A stretch of 64,000 bases of DNA from Bordetella bronchialis (GTDB lineage: Bacteria; Pseudomonadota; Gammaproteobacteria; Burkholderiales; Burkholderiaceae_B): NCBI RefSeq assembly GCF_001676705.1, contig NZ_CP016170.1, forward strand, positions 5,456,001-5,520,000, given 5' to 3'. The notes under the pieces were generated by a model. That model saw nothing but the letters and a program-made list of their open reading frames with translations. It had not been told where the DNA came from and searched no databases. Position numbers and translations under genes: made by a program. Below, one piece after another: positions 45,823 through 55,062 of this stretch (position 1 is the stretch's first letter; each line of letters starts with the position of its first letter).

Positions 45823-46833
45823 ATGTCCACACCTATGAACGATGTTTCCGCCCCGATGGACGCACGGTCCATCCAGGGCCGCGCCTACGAACTGCTCAAG
45901 GGGATGATCGATGAAGGGCGGCTACAGGCGGGCGAGCGCCTGCTGGAAGCCGAAGTCGCCAAGGCCTTCGGCATCAGCCGCTCCCCCGCGCGGCACGCGC
46001 TGCGTCTTTTATGCGAGGACAAACTCATCCGCGAATCGGCAGGACGCGGCTATGAAGTCGTGGGGCGGGCCCGGGCGGGCAGCCGCGTGCAAGCCATCCG
46101 GCCCGCGCGGCGCGCCGTGCTGGAACCCATGCAGATCCTCTCGGTGCCGCAGTGGGAACGCATGTACGGCGAACTGGAGCGCGAGCTCTGTACGCATATG
46201 ATTTTTTCCGGCGTCCGCATCGTGGAAGAACGGGTGGCCGAGCATTTCGCGGTCAGCCGGACCGTCGTGCGCGATGTGCTGGCGCGCATGCACAGCGTGG
46301 GACTGGTAAGCAAGGACGCCCTGGGACATTGGGTGGCGCCGCAGGTCACGCCTGCCAAGACGCATCACCTGTACGAGTTGCGCTGGCTGCTGGAACCGGA
46401 GGCCCTGCGGCAGGCCGCACCGCATGTCCCCGCCGGGTATGTAGAGCGCGCGCGCGCCACGGCGGTCGACGCCCTGGACGGATTCCCCCGGGAAGGCTTC
46501 GATACCGACGTCGTGGAACATGACCTGCACGTCACGCTGCTGTCGCACTGCCCCAACGAGGACATCCTGCATGCGCTGGCGCGCACGCGCGTGCTATTCG
46601 TGCCGACCCGGTACTTGTTCGACCCCGTGCTGCATATCCCCTTGGACCTGATCGAGGACGCCCTGCGGGAGCACGTGCACATCTATGATCTGCTGCTGAC
46701 GCGGCGTCCCGCCCAGGCCGCCAAGGCGCTGTACGACCACCTTCGGCATGCCGACGACCGGTGGCTGAAACGCTTCCAGGGCGCGGCGGCGCTGAAGCCG
46801 TCGGCCATGCCGCCGTACCTGCTCGCGGTCTGA
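45823..46833 (+). CDS. GntR-family regulator with two winged-helix domains
   Basis: A 336-residue regulator with a duplicated DNA-binding part. The first winged helix (about 14-75) contains GERLLEAEVAKAFGISRSPA and the second (about 98-165) contains RIVEERVAEHFAVSRTVV. An FCD-like helical effector domain follows (about 175-320), with histidine- and acid-rich segments fit for metal or carboxylate binding. Normal FadR/FCD regulators have one winged helix and about 230 residues. It is divergent from the FAH operon and probably represses it through the palindrome at 45646-45671. A start at 45835 is also possible. Confidence 0.88.
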   Translation: MSTPMNDVSAPMDARSIQGRAYELLKGMIDEGRLQAGERLLEAEVAKAFGISRSPARHALRLLCEDKLIRESAGRGYEVVGRARAGSRVQAIRPARRAVLEPMQILSVPQWERMYGELERELCTHMIFSGVRIVEERVAEHFAVSRTVVRDVLARMHSVGLVSKDALGHWVAPQVTPAKTHHLYELRWLLEPEALRQAAPHVPAGYVERARATAVDALDGFPREGFDTDVVEHDLHVTLLSHCPNEDILHALARTRVLFVPTRYLFDPVLHIPLDLIEDALREHVHIYDLLLTRRPAQAAKALYDHLRHADDRWLKRFQGAAALKPSAMPPYLLAV

Positions 46834-46864
46834 ACGGCCTGCCGGGACAAGCCGGCCCTGCACG

Positions 46865-47509
46865 TCACCGCTGCCAGCGCGAACCCAGGATGATGCTGCA
46901 AAGATTGCCGCGCTGGAACGCCGGGTCATTGAAGGCGAGGAAATCGTCGTTGAAGGTGCCGAAGGTGGAGGCAGGCCGATGCTTCAGGCCCTCGTAGAAA
47001 GTGTCGATGACCCGATGCCCGAAATCATGGCCGCGCGGATGGGCGGCGATCACCGCCTGGCGCTCCTCATCCGTGTAGTCGTCGTAATTGCGCCCGGCCA
47101 TATCCATGCCCGCGCCCTCCTGCACCAGGAAGACCTCCGGATGCATATGCTCCGGGATGCCCGGCGTGGTGTGCAGCGCGATGGCAAGCCAGACTTTCTC
47201 GATGTCGGCGGTGGAGATGCCATGGCCGCGCAGGAAATCCCGGGCGGCGTTCGCGCCGTCGACTTCGAAGCGCAATGGGCTGTCGCGGTAGCGATGGGTG
47301 ATACCCAGGTCGTGGAACATCGCCGCCGCGTAAAGCAGCTCCGGATCGTAGGCCAGCCCCTTGCGCTTGCCTGCCAGCGCGCCCCAGAAGTACACCCGCG
47401 CGGAATGATGGAACAGCAGATCGCTTTCCGTGTCGCGTATCAGCTGCGTGATCTCCCGCGCGAGGGCGCTGTCCGGGATCTTGATGCCTGAGATGTCGGT
47501 ATGGTCCAC
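46865..47509 (-). CDS. HD-domain protein (predicted phosphohydrolase)
   Basis: A 214-residue HD-superfamily protein. The metal-site residues appear in LLFHHSARVYFWG, AAMFHDLGIT and IALHTTPGIPEHMHPE, an arrangement seen in cyanamide hydratase-like HD proteins. The reaction is not certain. The open frame starts at 47653, but the extra N-terminus is Ser/Gly-rich and not family-like. A GTG at 47509, preceded by AGAGGA, gives the expected start VDHTDISGIKIPDSALARE. It converges with the GntR gene. Confidence 0.82.
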   Translation of the reverse strand: MDHTDISGIKIPDSALAREITQLIRDTESDLLFHHSARVYFWGALAGKRKGLAYDPELLYAAAMFHDLGITHRYRDSPLRFEVDGANAARDFLRGHGISTADIEKVWLAIALHTTPGIPEHMHPEVFLVQEGAGMDMAGRNYDDYTDEERQAVIAAHPRGHDFGHRVIDTFYEGLKHRPASTFGTFNDDFLAFNDPAFQRGNLCSIILGSRWQR

Positions 47510-47829
47510 GACGTCGTCCTCTTCAATCAGGTCTCCTCCCGGGCCGCGTGAAGTCGCGGGATCGCGATCCGGCGAATGCGGTCGCGTGGCACCGCCGGAT
47601 ACCCCTCCACCGCTATGAGAACCACAGGCGACGCTGGAAGAAAAAGAAAGCATGCGCCGTGGGTCAATCGAAGGAAAGCACCAAGATTGGCCTGCTCGCC
47701 TGTACCAAAAAGGGCGCCGGCGAAATCCACAGCGGGAGGTGCCCCCTGCATGCTGCTGACGGGACCTTCGGTCGTCAGATGAAGCCCACGCCGACTGCGC
47801 CTCGTCCGGACCTCCGCAAACCAGCCGCG
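47510..47829. other. Intergenic region between the HD-domain and HTH genes
   Basis: About 320 bases between divergent genes. I see no frame with plausible composition, and no toxin gene that would pair with the downstream HTH protein. The promoter and putative operator of the HTH gene lie just to the right. Confidence 0.45.
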
Positions 47830-47848
47830 TACGGCATTGCCGTATAAT
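47830..47848 (+). promoter_or_regulatory. 15-base palindrome overlapping a -10 element before the HTH gene
   Basis: TACGGCATTGCCGTA (47830-47844) is a perfect 7-1-7 inverted repeat, and its right end runs into TATAAT (47843-47848). An operator that overlaps the -10 box, 81 bases before the HTH gene, fits autorepression by that small protein. No good -35 is seen. Confidence 0.5.
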
Positions 47849-47929
47849 CCCGCGTCTTCAAGCGCCGCACGTCCGGCGGCGCGCGCATATGGTATCGATC
47901 CCGGGCCTGCGTCCGGATCCAGGCAACTC

Positions 47930-48175
47930 ATGAATAAACCCGCCCCGCCCGCCGCCCGCTGGCAGGCGTCGCGCATCGGCGAAGCACGCAGCCGCGTCGG
48001 CCTGCCCCAGGCGGAGTTCGCGGCCTTGCTGGGCGTCAGCGTGCGGACCCTGCAGGATTGGGAGCAAGGCCGGCGTAATCCGTCGGGGGCGGCCAAGACC
48101 CTGCTGCGGCTGGCCGTGCTGCATCCGCAAACCCTGCGCGACCTGCCGCCCTGGCATGCGGACGAAACGGAATGA
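47930..48175 (+). CDS. Small XRE/HigA-like HTH regulator without a partner toxin
   Basis: An 81-residue protein made mostly of one XRE helix-turn-helix: ARSRVGLPQAEFAALLGVSV then RTLQDWEQGRRNPSGAAKTL. This is the antitoxin type that usually follows a RelE/HigB-like toxin gene. No toxin-like frame is found directly upstream or downstream, so it appears solitary. It is followed by a 9-base-pair hairpin and then rimO. Confidence 0.85.
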   Translation: MNKPAPPAARWQASRIGEARSRVGLPQAEFAALLGVSVRTLQDWEQGRRNPSGAAKTLLRLAVLHPQTLRDLPPWHADETE

Positions 48176-48181
48176 ATCCTT

Positions 48182-48203
48182 GCGCGGGGCGCCAGCCCCG
48201 CGC
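48182..48203 (+). terminator. Hairpin after the HTH gene
   Basis: GCGCGGGGC (48182-48190) and GCCCCGCGC (48195-48203) form a perfect 9-base-pair stem with a GCCA loop, 7 bases after the HTH stop codon and 20 bases before the rimO start. There is no T-run, so it may be a weak terminator or may fold near the rimO ribosome-binding region. Confidence 0.45.
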
Positions 48204-48222
48204 GAACCTACGGTGAACCAGA

Positions 48223-49725
48223 TTGGAAATCCTTGAAAAATCCCGCGCCGGCAAAGGGCCCCGCGATGCGACCGACGGCGGCGCCGTCAACGTCGATGGC
48301 AGCAACCATGGCGCCAGCGGCGGACGGCAGCCCGGCGGCCATGCCGCTGGCCCTGGCGGTCCCGGCAAGGCCGGCGACGCGCCGCGCGGCGGCTCCGGCG
48401 GCGACCGTGCGCCGCGCGTGGGCTTCGTCAGCCTGGGCTGCCCCAAGGCCCTGGTGGACTCCGAGCGCATCCTGACCCAGCTGCGTACCGAAGGCTACGA
48501 GGTCACGCCCTCGTACGATGATGCCGACGTCGTGGTGGTCAACACCTGTGGTTTCATCGACAGCGCCAAGGCGGAATCGCTGGAAGCGATCGGCGAAGCC
48601 CTGGCCGAGAACGGCAAAGTGATCGTCACCGGCTGTATGGGCGTGGAGGAATCCGCCATACGCAGCGTGCATCCCAGTGTGCTCGCCGTAACGGGGCCGC
48701 AGCAGTACGAACAAGTGGTGCGCGCCGTGCACGATGCCGCGCCGCCCAGCGTGGACCACAATCCCTATGTGGACCTGGTGCCGCCGCAAGGCGTCAAGCT
48801 GACGCCGCGCCACTACGCGTACCTGAAGATCTCCGAGGGCTGCAATCACCGCTGCAGTTTCTGCATCATCCCGTCCATGCGCGGCGACCTGGTCAGCCGG
48901 CCGGTGGGCGATGTGCTGAACGAGGCCGAGCGCCTGGTCAAGGCGGGCGTCAAGGAGCTGCTGGTGATTTCGCAGGACACCAGCGCCTATGGCGTGGACC
49001 TGAAGTACCGCAGCGGGTTCTGGAACGGCCGTCCCGTCAAGACGCGGATGACCGAGCTGTGCGCGGCGCTGTCGGAATTGGGCGTGTGGACGCGTCTGCA
49101 TTACGTCTACCCCTACCCGCACGTCGATGAAGTCATCCCGCTGATGGCGGAGGGCAAAATCCTGCCCTACCTGGACATCCCTTTCCAGCACGCCAGCCCG
49201 CGCATCCTGAAGGCCATGAAGCGCCCGGCGTTCGAGGACAAGACCTTGGCGCGCATCAAGAAGTGGCGCGAGACCTGTCCGGACCTGACGCTGCGCTCCA
49301 CCTTCATCGTCGGCTTCCCCGGCGAGACGGAAGAGGACTTCCAGTACCTGCTGGACTGGATGAGCGAAGCGCAGCTGGACCGCGTGGGCTGTTTCCAGTA
49401 TTCGCCGGTGGAAGGCGCGCCCGCGAACGCGCTGGGGAATGCCGTCCCGGACGAGGTCAAGCAGGAACGCTGGGAACGCTTCATGGAACACCAGCAGGCC
49501 ATTTCCGCGGCGCGCCTGCAGGCCCGCGTGGGACGCGAAATCGAAGTGCTGATCGACGAAGTCGATGAAGACGGCGCCATCGGGCGCAGCAGCGCGGACG
49601 CGCCGGAAATCGACGGCAGCGTTTATGTCGCATCGGAGAAGCCGCTCAAGCCGGGGGATCTGATCCGGGCCACGGTGACGGATTCCGACGAATACGACCT
49701 GTGGGCGGACGCCATCGAGCGCTGA
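48223..49725 (+). CDS. rimO: Ribosomal protein S12 methylthiotransferase RimO
   Basis: A radical-SAM enzyme that methylthiolates an aspartate of ribosomal protein S12. The N-terminal UPF0004 domain begins [18 protein letters not shown] and has cysteines in [11 protein letters not shown] and VTGCMGVEE. The radical-SAM cluster is CNHRCSFC, and a TRAM domain ends the protein. It is 500 residues, longer than usual because about 64 Gly/Ala-rich residues precede the conserved start. These come from a TTG start at 48223; no better start is seen apart from a GTG right at VGFVSLG. The extension may be real or may reflect a misplaced start. Confidence 0.93.
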   Translation: MEILEKSRAGKGPRDATDGGAVNVDGSNHGASGGRQPGGHAAGPGGPGKAGDAPRGGSGGDRAPRVGFVSLGCPKALVDSERILTQLRTEGYEVTPSYDDADVVVVNTCGFIDSAKAESLEAIGEALAENGKVIVTGCMGVEESAIRSVHPSVLAVTGPQQYEQVVRAVHDAAPPSVDHNPYVDLVPPQGVKLTPRHYAYLKISEGCNHRCSFCIIPSMRGDLVSRPVGDVLNEAERLVKAGVKELLVISQDTSAYGVDLKYRSGFWNGRPVKTRMTELCAALSELGVWTRLHYVYPYPHVDEVIPLMAEGKILPYLDIPFQHASPRILKAMKRPAFEDKTLARIKKWRETCPDLTLRSTFIVGFPGETEEDFQYLLDWMSEAQLDRVGCFQYSPVEGAPANALGNAVPDEVKQERWERFMEHQQAISAARLQARVGREIEVLIDEVDEDGAIGRSSADAPEIDGSVYVASEKPLKPGDLIRATVTDSDEYDLWADAIER

Positions 49726-49894
49726 TGTCCTGCAAGGGCCGGATGGCGCGGATCCACGCCGCGCCGGCCAAGCGATGCGCGGCATGGCCGGGCTGCGCCA
49801 GCCCCGGCAGACGCGCCGGGCGAGGGTAGCCCGGCGCGGCGAACGACTTCGATAATCCGCGCCAGTCCTCGCCGTCGCCCCGCCCGGCTCCCCG

Positions 49895-50434
49895 TCAGGC
49901 CAGGAAGTCCGACAGATCGTCGGCGTGTTCTTCCTCCACGGCCAGGATCTCTTCCATCAGGCGGCGGGTCGTGGGGTCGTCGTCGCCGATGTATTCGACG
50001 ATCTGGCGATAGCTGTCGATGGCGATGCGCTCGGCGACCAGGTTTTCCTTGATCATGTCTTCCAGGGTGGAAGCCTCGACGTATTCCGAATGGCTGCGCT
50101 TGGCCAGATTGGCGGGATTCATGTCGGGCTCGCCGCCAAGCTGGACTATGCGTTCGGCGATGCGGTCGGCGTGGTCCTGCTCTTCCGTGGCGTGTTCCTG
50201 GAACTCGGCCGCGACCGGCTCGGCGTTCATGCCGCGGGCCATGAAGAAGTGGCGCTTGTAGCGCAGCACACAGACCAGTTCGGTGGCCAGCGCCTCGTTC
50301 AGCAGGCGCAGGACGGTCTCGCGGTCGGCGCGATAGCTCTCGGTCACCGCGCCGTCTTCCAGGCCTTGCCGCGCGCGCTGGCGCATGGCCTGGATGTCGA
50401 CGTGGAAATCCTTCTTTTGGCTGGGCATATCCAT
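49895..50434 (-). CDS. Ferritin-like (bacterioferritin-type) protein
   Basis: A 179-residue four-helix diiron protein. Metal ligands appear in LNEALATELVCVLRYKRH, FQEHATEEQDHADRIAERI, and the C-terminal AVEEEHADDLSDFL. These fit bacterioferritin/DPS-like iron storage or detoxification. The start at 50434 (MDMPSQKKDF) has GGAGAG 8 bases upstream; an extra 16 codons upstream in the same frame lack support. It is flanked by intergenic stretches on both sides. Confidence 0.88.
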   Translation of the reverse strand: MDMPSQKKDFHVDIQAMRQRARQGLEDGAVTESYRADRETVLRLLNEALATELVCVLRYKRHFFMARGMNAEPVAAEFQEHATEEQDHADRIAERIVQLGGEPDMNPANLAKRSHSEYVEASTLEDMIKENLVAERIAIDSYRQIVEYIGDDDPTTRRLMEEILAVEEEHADDLSDFLA

Positions 50435-50781
50435 ATCTGTACTCTCCTTATGTAGAGGCGCCTGACGGTCACGGCGCGGCACCGGGGACTACCGTCCCGA
50501 CGGCCTGCCCGCCCCGCCCTGCTGGCGCCATCGTGGCGACGGCATCGCCGCGCAATGGCGCGCGGCGGGGCGCGCGGACCCGCCACGGCCTGCCGCCTGA
50601 AAATGTGCGTAAACTACCGGGCTTCAGTCGGTCCGATGCTCAAGCAAGTTTCGCTCCCGGGACCGTGGCGGACGGGGCGCGGCCCCGCCGGCGTCCCAGG
50701 TAAACCGAAGCAGCCCGGACACAACGGGCCTTGGGGACTCTCCCGGGCGGCCGGCCCGCCATGTTTACAAGCGATGCAACG
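50435..50781. other. 347-base intergenic region between the ferritin-like and LOG genes
   Basis: GC-rich sequence between divergent genes, which should hold both promoters. No clear -10/-35 pair, operator palindrome or extra gene is seen. Confidence 0.4.
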
Positions 50782-51366
50782 ATGAAACTCGAGAACATCT
50801 GTGTGTACTGCGGCTCCAATGCGGGCCGGCAGCCCGTCTATGCCGAAGCGGCGCGCGGCTTCGGCCGCGAATTGGCGCAACGCGGACTGGGCCTGGTGTA
50901 TGGCGGTTCCAGCGCCGGCATCATGGGCATCCTGGCCAATGCCGTGCTGGAGCACGGCGGGCGTGTCATCGGCGTCATCCCGGAAGCCCTGGTGAAGAAG
51001 GAGCTGGCCCACCGCAACCTGACCGAGCAGCACATCGTCGCGTCCATGCACGAGCGCAAGACCATGATGGCGGAGAAAGCCGACGGCTTCGTCGCCCTGC
51101 CCGGCGGCGTCGGCACGCTGGAAGAGATCTTCGAGACCTGGACCTGGGCGCAATTGGGTTTCCACGCCAAGCCCTGCGGGCTGCTGAATATCGCGGGCTA
51201 TTTCGACAAGCTGACCGCCTTCCTGGACCATACGGTGGAAGAAGCCTTCATGCGGCCGCAGCATCGCGCGATGCTGGCCGTGGAAAGCGATCCGGGCCGG
51301 CTGCTGGAGCGTTTCGCCAGCTATGTGCCGCCCACCGTATCGAAATGGATAGAACCGGCGAAATAG
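50782..51366 (+). CDS. LOG-family cytokinin riboside 5'-monophosphate phosphoribohydrolase-like protein
   Basis: A 194-residue Rossmann-fold protein of the TIGR00730 group. It shows the N-terminal ICVYCGSNAG, GLVYGGSSAGIMG, MHERKTMMAEKADGF, and the catalytic PGGVGTLEEIFE. LOG proteins release the base from nucleoside 5'-monophosphates. The start at 50782 gives MKLENICVYCGSN; an in-frame ATG at 50761 would add 7 residues. It is 13 bases upstream of the NTF2-like gene, so they probably form an operon. Confidence 0.92.
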   Translation: MKLENICVYCGSNAGRQPVYAEAARGFGRELAQRGLGLVYGGSSAGIMGILANAVLEHGGRVIGVIPEALVKKELAHRNLTEQHIVASMHERKTMMAEKADGFVALPGGVGTLEEIFETWTWAQLGFHAKPCGLLNIAGYFDKLTAFLDHTVEEAFMRPQHRAMLAVESDPGRLLERFASYVPPTVSKWIEPAK

Positions 51367-51379
51367 GCGCCAGGCGAAG

Positions 51380-51910
51380 ATGACGATCACCACCGAACAG
51401 CTGTTGCGCGATTACTTCCATGCCAAGGACGAGAACCGCCCCTGGTATATGGCCAGGGCCTTTGCGCCGGATGCCCGGCTGGACATGGTGCTGAAAACCC
51501 AGGCCATCGCCTTTCCATCGGAAGTGGTGGGCGTGTCCGCCATCGCGGATACGCTGTCGCGCAATTTCGGCCAGACCTACGACAACGTCTACACCTTCTA
51601 CCTGGACCGTCCCGCGGCCGGCGCGGTGCTGGACGCGTTCAGCTGCGACTGGATGGTCGCGATGACGGAGAAGGCGGGCGGCAAGGTGCGCGTGGGCTGC
51701 GGCCGCTACGACTGGCGCTTCCAGGCCGATCCCCATCGGGTCAGCCACCTGACGATCACCATCGAAACGATGGAGACGCTGCCCCCGGAGACCATGCCGG
51801 CGGTGTTCGGATGGATCACGGCGCTGCCCTATCCCTGGCTGGACCGCACGGCGCTGGCCGGCATGCCAGCCCTGCCCGGCCTGGACAAGCTGCGCTGGCT
51901 TTTGCGCTGA
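51380..51910 (+). CDS. NTF2/SnoaL-like protein of unknown function
   Basis: A 176-residue protein with an N-terminal helix TTEQLLRDYFHAKDENRP, an aspartate-rich loop, and beta strands compatible with an NTF2-like cone fold (CDWMVAMTEKAGGKVRVGCG, VSHLTITIETMETL). Such proteins are either small isomerases/hydrolases or ligand-binding folds. No catalytic residue is certain. It follows the LOG gene closely. Confidence 0.72.
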   Translation: MTITTEQLLRDYFHAKDENRPWYMARAFAPDARLDMVLKTQAIAFPSEVVGVSAIADTLSRNFGQTYDNVYTFYLDRPAAGAVLDAFSCDWMVAMTEKAGGKVRVGCGRYDWRFQADPHRVSHLTITIETMETLPPETMPAVFGWITALPYPWLDRTALAGMPALPGLDKLRWLLR

Positions 51911-51967
51911 TCGCACCGCCTGGGCCGTCGTCTGCACGGCGACCCGGCGTGGAACAGGCCGGGTCGA

Positions 51968-54805
51968 TCACGTGTCCGCCGGCACCATATGGCAACGGAT
52001 CATGAGCGGGCTGACGACGTCCGGGCGCCAGCGGCTATCCGGCCCGCGCGACAGGCGCACGTCGCACGCCAGGGAAGCGAAGCTGCGCCGCGGATCCAGC
52101 TTGACGGCGCTGGAGCCGTCGCTGGCCGTGGCGGTGTCCAGCCGATACCAGACGGGGTTGATACGCAGGACATACGAGCCGTCGGCCATGCGGCGGATAT
52201 CCGCATGCGTCCGGGCCAGGCCGCCCGGCATCACCGCCAGGCCGTCGTCCATGCGGATGGGGCCTTGCTCGCCCAAGGCGGACAGGCCGAACATGAAGCC
52301 GGCGGAGGCCGTCTGCGTCAGGTAGGTCGTAAGCATCGGCGTATCGGGGCCGGCCAGCCGATGCAGCGCCAGCAGCGCGCGCTCCACGCCGGGGACATGG
52401 CTGGTCTCGCCCGCCAGCGGCGTGCAATCCGTATAGGCAACATAGCGGCCATCGCGGTCGACACCGCTAACCGAGAAGCGCGATCCCGTGCGCTGTATGC
52501 CATCCATGAGCAGCTGCGCATCGATCGGCACGATGACGGTTCCCGCGGCCGTGGAGACGGAATAGTCGACGATGCGGTCGGGCGCCAGCTCGTCGTCCAG
52601 CAGCAGGCGGGCGAAGACATCCTGCTGCGCGGGGCTCATCACCAGCCCGGCCTGGCCCCCGCGCGGATCGTGGTACACCCCGAACTGGCCGGCGATCGCC
52701 TCGCACCAGGGAGGCGACCAATCGAAAGGGCGTGCATCGGCGCCACCGACTGCTTCCTCGCCGTCCAGGCGGCATACCGCTCCGAACGCCGCCATCAAGT
52801 GCGACGCCAGCCGCAGCCGCCGGACCGCATGCGTAGCCGGATCGCGCCCCCAGTCGCCGTCGCGGGGACGATCTTCATCCAGGTCCTGGATAAGCGGTGC
52901 GGCCGCGTCGTTCAAGGCCTGGTCCAGCGCCGGGCAGGCGGACCGCAATGCCGCCCGCGCCACGGCGCCCCGGTCCGGCTGGCGATCGGCAAAGCCGCGC
53001 CAGGCCTCGCCCGCGATGCGGGTACACAGTCGCAACGTATCGTCCGCGCTCATGTCGATGAAACTGGCATACCGCGCGCACGCGGCGGCCAGGCATTCGG
53101 TGCCATCGCGCAAGGCCTGCACGATGCGGGCGGGCTCCGCGTTTTCTTGCGCCAGCAGGTCCACCAGCGCGTGCAGGTGCTCCAGCGTCATCGCGATGTG
53201 GGGGCCGGCGCGGTCGGCGGCGACGGCTTCCAGCGCGGCCCTGTCCAGCCGCAGGCCGTATGGCTGCAAGGCCGGTTCCGCCAGCCGCAGGCATTCGGCC
53301 TCGCTGCCGCACAGGACTTCGATGCTTGCGCGGCCCAGCACCGACACCGGTCCGGCCGGGTCGAGGGATAGCGCGTCCATGGCTTTGCGCACGGTAGCGT
53401 GCAGGTCTCGCGCGATGGAGTGGGGAATTTCCTGCCCGCCCGGCGCGCAGTTCTGTTGCCAGGCGTCCACCGCCCGGGCCAGTGCGTGCAGCCGACGCGC
53501 GATCGGCCACCGTCGGCCGGCGGCCAGGGCGTCCTGGACATCGCGCAAGCGTCCGGCCAGCGGGTCGCGGTAGCCGCGTATCTTGTCGTCGCGCACGCCG
53601 CGGATCAGCGCGGCCGCGCCGGCGTATTCCGGGGCGGCGCCTTCCATGGCGAGCAGGAGCGTACCCAGGGCCGGGATATCGAGACGGGACACGAAGGCCA
53701 GCACGTCCTTCAGCGGCTTGCCCAGGAGGGCCGCGGCGATCAGCCTGGGCGCCAGCGTGGCGGGGCCGCCGCGTTCCAGCAGGCCGGCATCGCCCACCGT
53801 TTCCAGCGTCCTGGACAAGGACGCGAAGGCCAGTTCATAGACCGTCTGGCAGCGGTCGCCCTGGGCCAGCCGGAAATCGATCAGGCGCGCGGTCGTGTGG
53901 ACGAAATAGTCCAGGCGCTGGCCGGCCACCCGTTGCATGGCGGTTTGCAGCTCTCCGATAAGGTGCAGGCGCCGCTGCCACAGATCGGACGAGGGCTGCA
54001 TCCGGCGCAGCGCCCGGCTCATGGTGCAATCGGCGGGATCCAGCGCCCGTCGGGCGTCGGGCCGGCTCGGCGTCAAGTGTTGCGCCAGCATGCGGCGTTC
54101 GGCGTGGCTCAGTTGGTCCAGGGCGGCGGCCAGCAGGGCGGGCGCGACTCCGTCATAGGCCGCGCGATGCAGGCTGGCCGCCAGGCGCGCGCAGGCGATG
54201 TCCAGCGCCGTGCCGTCGCGGAACGCCACCGCGCGCGCATCCGCCGTGGCGGGCAAGGCCTGCACGATCTGCTTCAGCGGCATGACCAGCGTATCGCGCG
54301 CCAGCCTGGCGTCCACCATCGCGCGGAAGGTCGCGCATGCGGCGCGGGCGGCGTCGCTGGCCGGCGTCCAGCCGGCACGGCCATCGGCATCCGGCGCGGC
54401 GCCCGGCAGCCTGCGCCGCAGCGCGGCCAAGTGTTCGATGCCGGCGCTTGCGCAGTAGGCCTGGGCGATCCGGGCGAAGACCCGCGCTTGTACCGGCAGG
54501 CTCGCGCCAGGCACCAGCCGGCCCAGCAGGTGCCGCATGTCGGCCGGGCCGATGGCCGCGCCGCGCGCGGCATCGAACCACTGGCGCAGCCCGCGCACCC
54601 GGCTCCCACCCCGCAGTTCGGCATGCACCAGCGACATCTTGCCGCGGACGCTATGCACGTCCCGGATATCCCGGGCCAGGCGCGCCAGCCGCTTTCCCAT
54701 GCCGGGCCGTGCCCGGAACGGCGCTGCCCCGGCTGGATCCCACGCCGCGATTCCCGCGATGCCGGACATGCCGCCCATCGAGCCCAAACCGTCCAACGCC
54801 ATCAT
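51968..54805 (-). CDS. Second large orphan protein (about 945 aa), possible secreted effector
   Basis: I do not recognise this protein. The frame is open to 54889, but AGGAG lies just before two adjacent ATGs at 54805 and 54802, and one of these is the likely start, giving MMALDGLGSMGGMSG. The first 35 residues are Gly/Ala/Met-rich with no classical signal peptide. Residues about 40-700 are helical, Ala/Arg/Leu/Asp-rich and soluble, with no transmembrane helix. The last 250 residues look more beta-rich and contain VPIDAQLLMDGIQRTGS, TYLTQTASAGFMFGLSALGE and LRINPVWYRL. It stands alone, converging on the LOG/NTF2 pair. Size and style resemble the 935-residue orphan at 12238-15045, but I see no clear sequence similarity. 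A secreted effector is possible; other roles cannot be excluded. Confidence 0.72.
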   Translation of the reverse strand: MMALDGLGSMGGMSGIAGIAAWDPAGAAPFRARPGMGKRLARLARDIRDVHSVRGKMSLVHAELRGGSRVRGLRQWFDAARGAAIGPADMRHLLGRLVPGASLPVQARVFARIAQAYCASAGIEHLAALRRRLPGAAPDADGRAGWTPASDAARAACATFRAMVDARLARDTLVMPLKQIVQALPATADARAVAFRDGTALDIACARLAASLHRAAYDGVAPALLAAALDQLSHAERRMLAQHLTPSRPDARRALDPADCTMSRALRRMQPSSDLWQRRLHLIGELQTAMQRVAGQRLDYFVHTTARLIDFRLAQGDRCQTVYELAFASLSRTLETVGDAGLLERGGPATLAPRLIAAALLGKPLKDVLAFVSRLDIPALGTLLLAMEGAAPEYAGAAALIRGVRDDKIRGYRDPLAGRLRDVQDALAAGRRWPIARRLHALARAVDAWQQNCAPGGQEIPHSIARDLHATVRKAMDALSLDPAGPVSVLGRASIEVLCGSEAECLRLAEPALQPYGLRLDRAALEAVAADRAGPHIAMTLEHLHALVDLLAQENAEPARIVQALRDGTECLAAACARYASFIDMSADDTLRLCTRIAGEAWRGFADRQPDRGAVARAALRSACPALDQALNDAAAPLIQDLDEDRPRDGDWGRDPATHAVRRLRLASHLMAAFGAVCRLDGEEAVGGADARPFDWSPPWCEAIAGQFGVYHDPRGGQAGLVMSPAQQDVFARLLLDDELAPDRIVDYSVSTAAGTVIVPIDAQLLMDGIQRTGSRFSVSGVDRDGRYVAYTDCTPLAGETSHVPGVERALLALHRLAGPDTPMLTTYLTQTASAGFMFGLSALGEQGPIRMDDGLAVMPGGLARTHADIRRMADGSYVLRINPVWYRLDTATASDGSSAVKLDPRRSFASLACDVRLSRGPDSRWRPDVVSPLMIRCHMVPADT

Positions 54806-55062
54806 GCTCTCCTGGTTACCGGCGGAGGACGCACAAACCGGCATAGTCCCCCACGCCGCGCGCCTCGCCGCCGCGCGCAAACCGGCCATCGTAGGAAAGA
54901 CATCGACGGTCCACCACGACTGCGCACGTCGTCGCGGCAGGGTCTTGTCGGAAAAGAGGCTGGGAAAAATCCGAGGGGTGCGGCGCCGCCCCGCGCATCT
55001 GGGCTACGATAGCCGCGGCGCGGCGCCTGGCCGCGCCTGTCGTTTCCCGGAACACGCACGCG

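Noticed and set aside
47548..47847. Plus-strand frames just before the HTH gene that might have been a partner toxin.
   Set aside because: None shows RelE/HigB-like residues, and the frames run across the putative promoter and operator of the HTH gene.
53399..55012. A 537-codon plus-strand frame opposite the second giant gene.
   Set aside because: Same antisense composition and no ribosome-binding site; the minus-strand frame is preferred.
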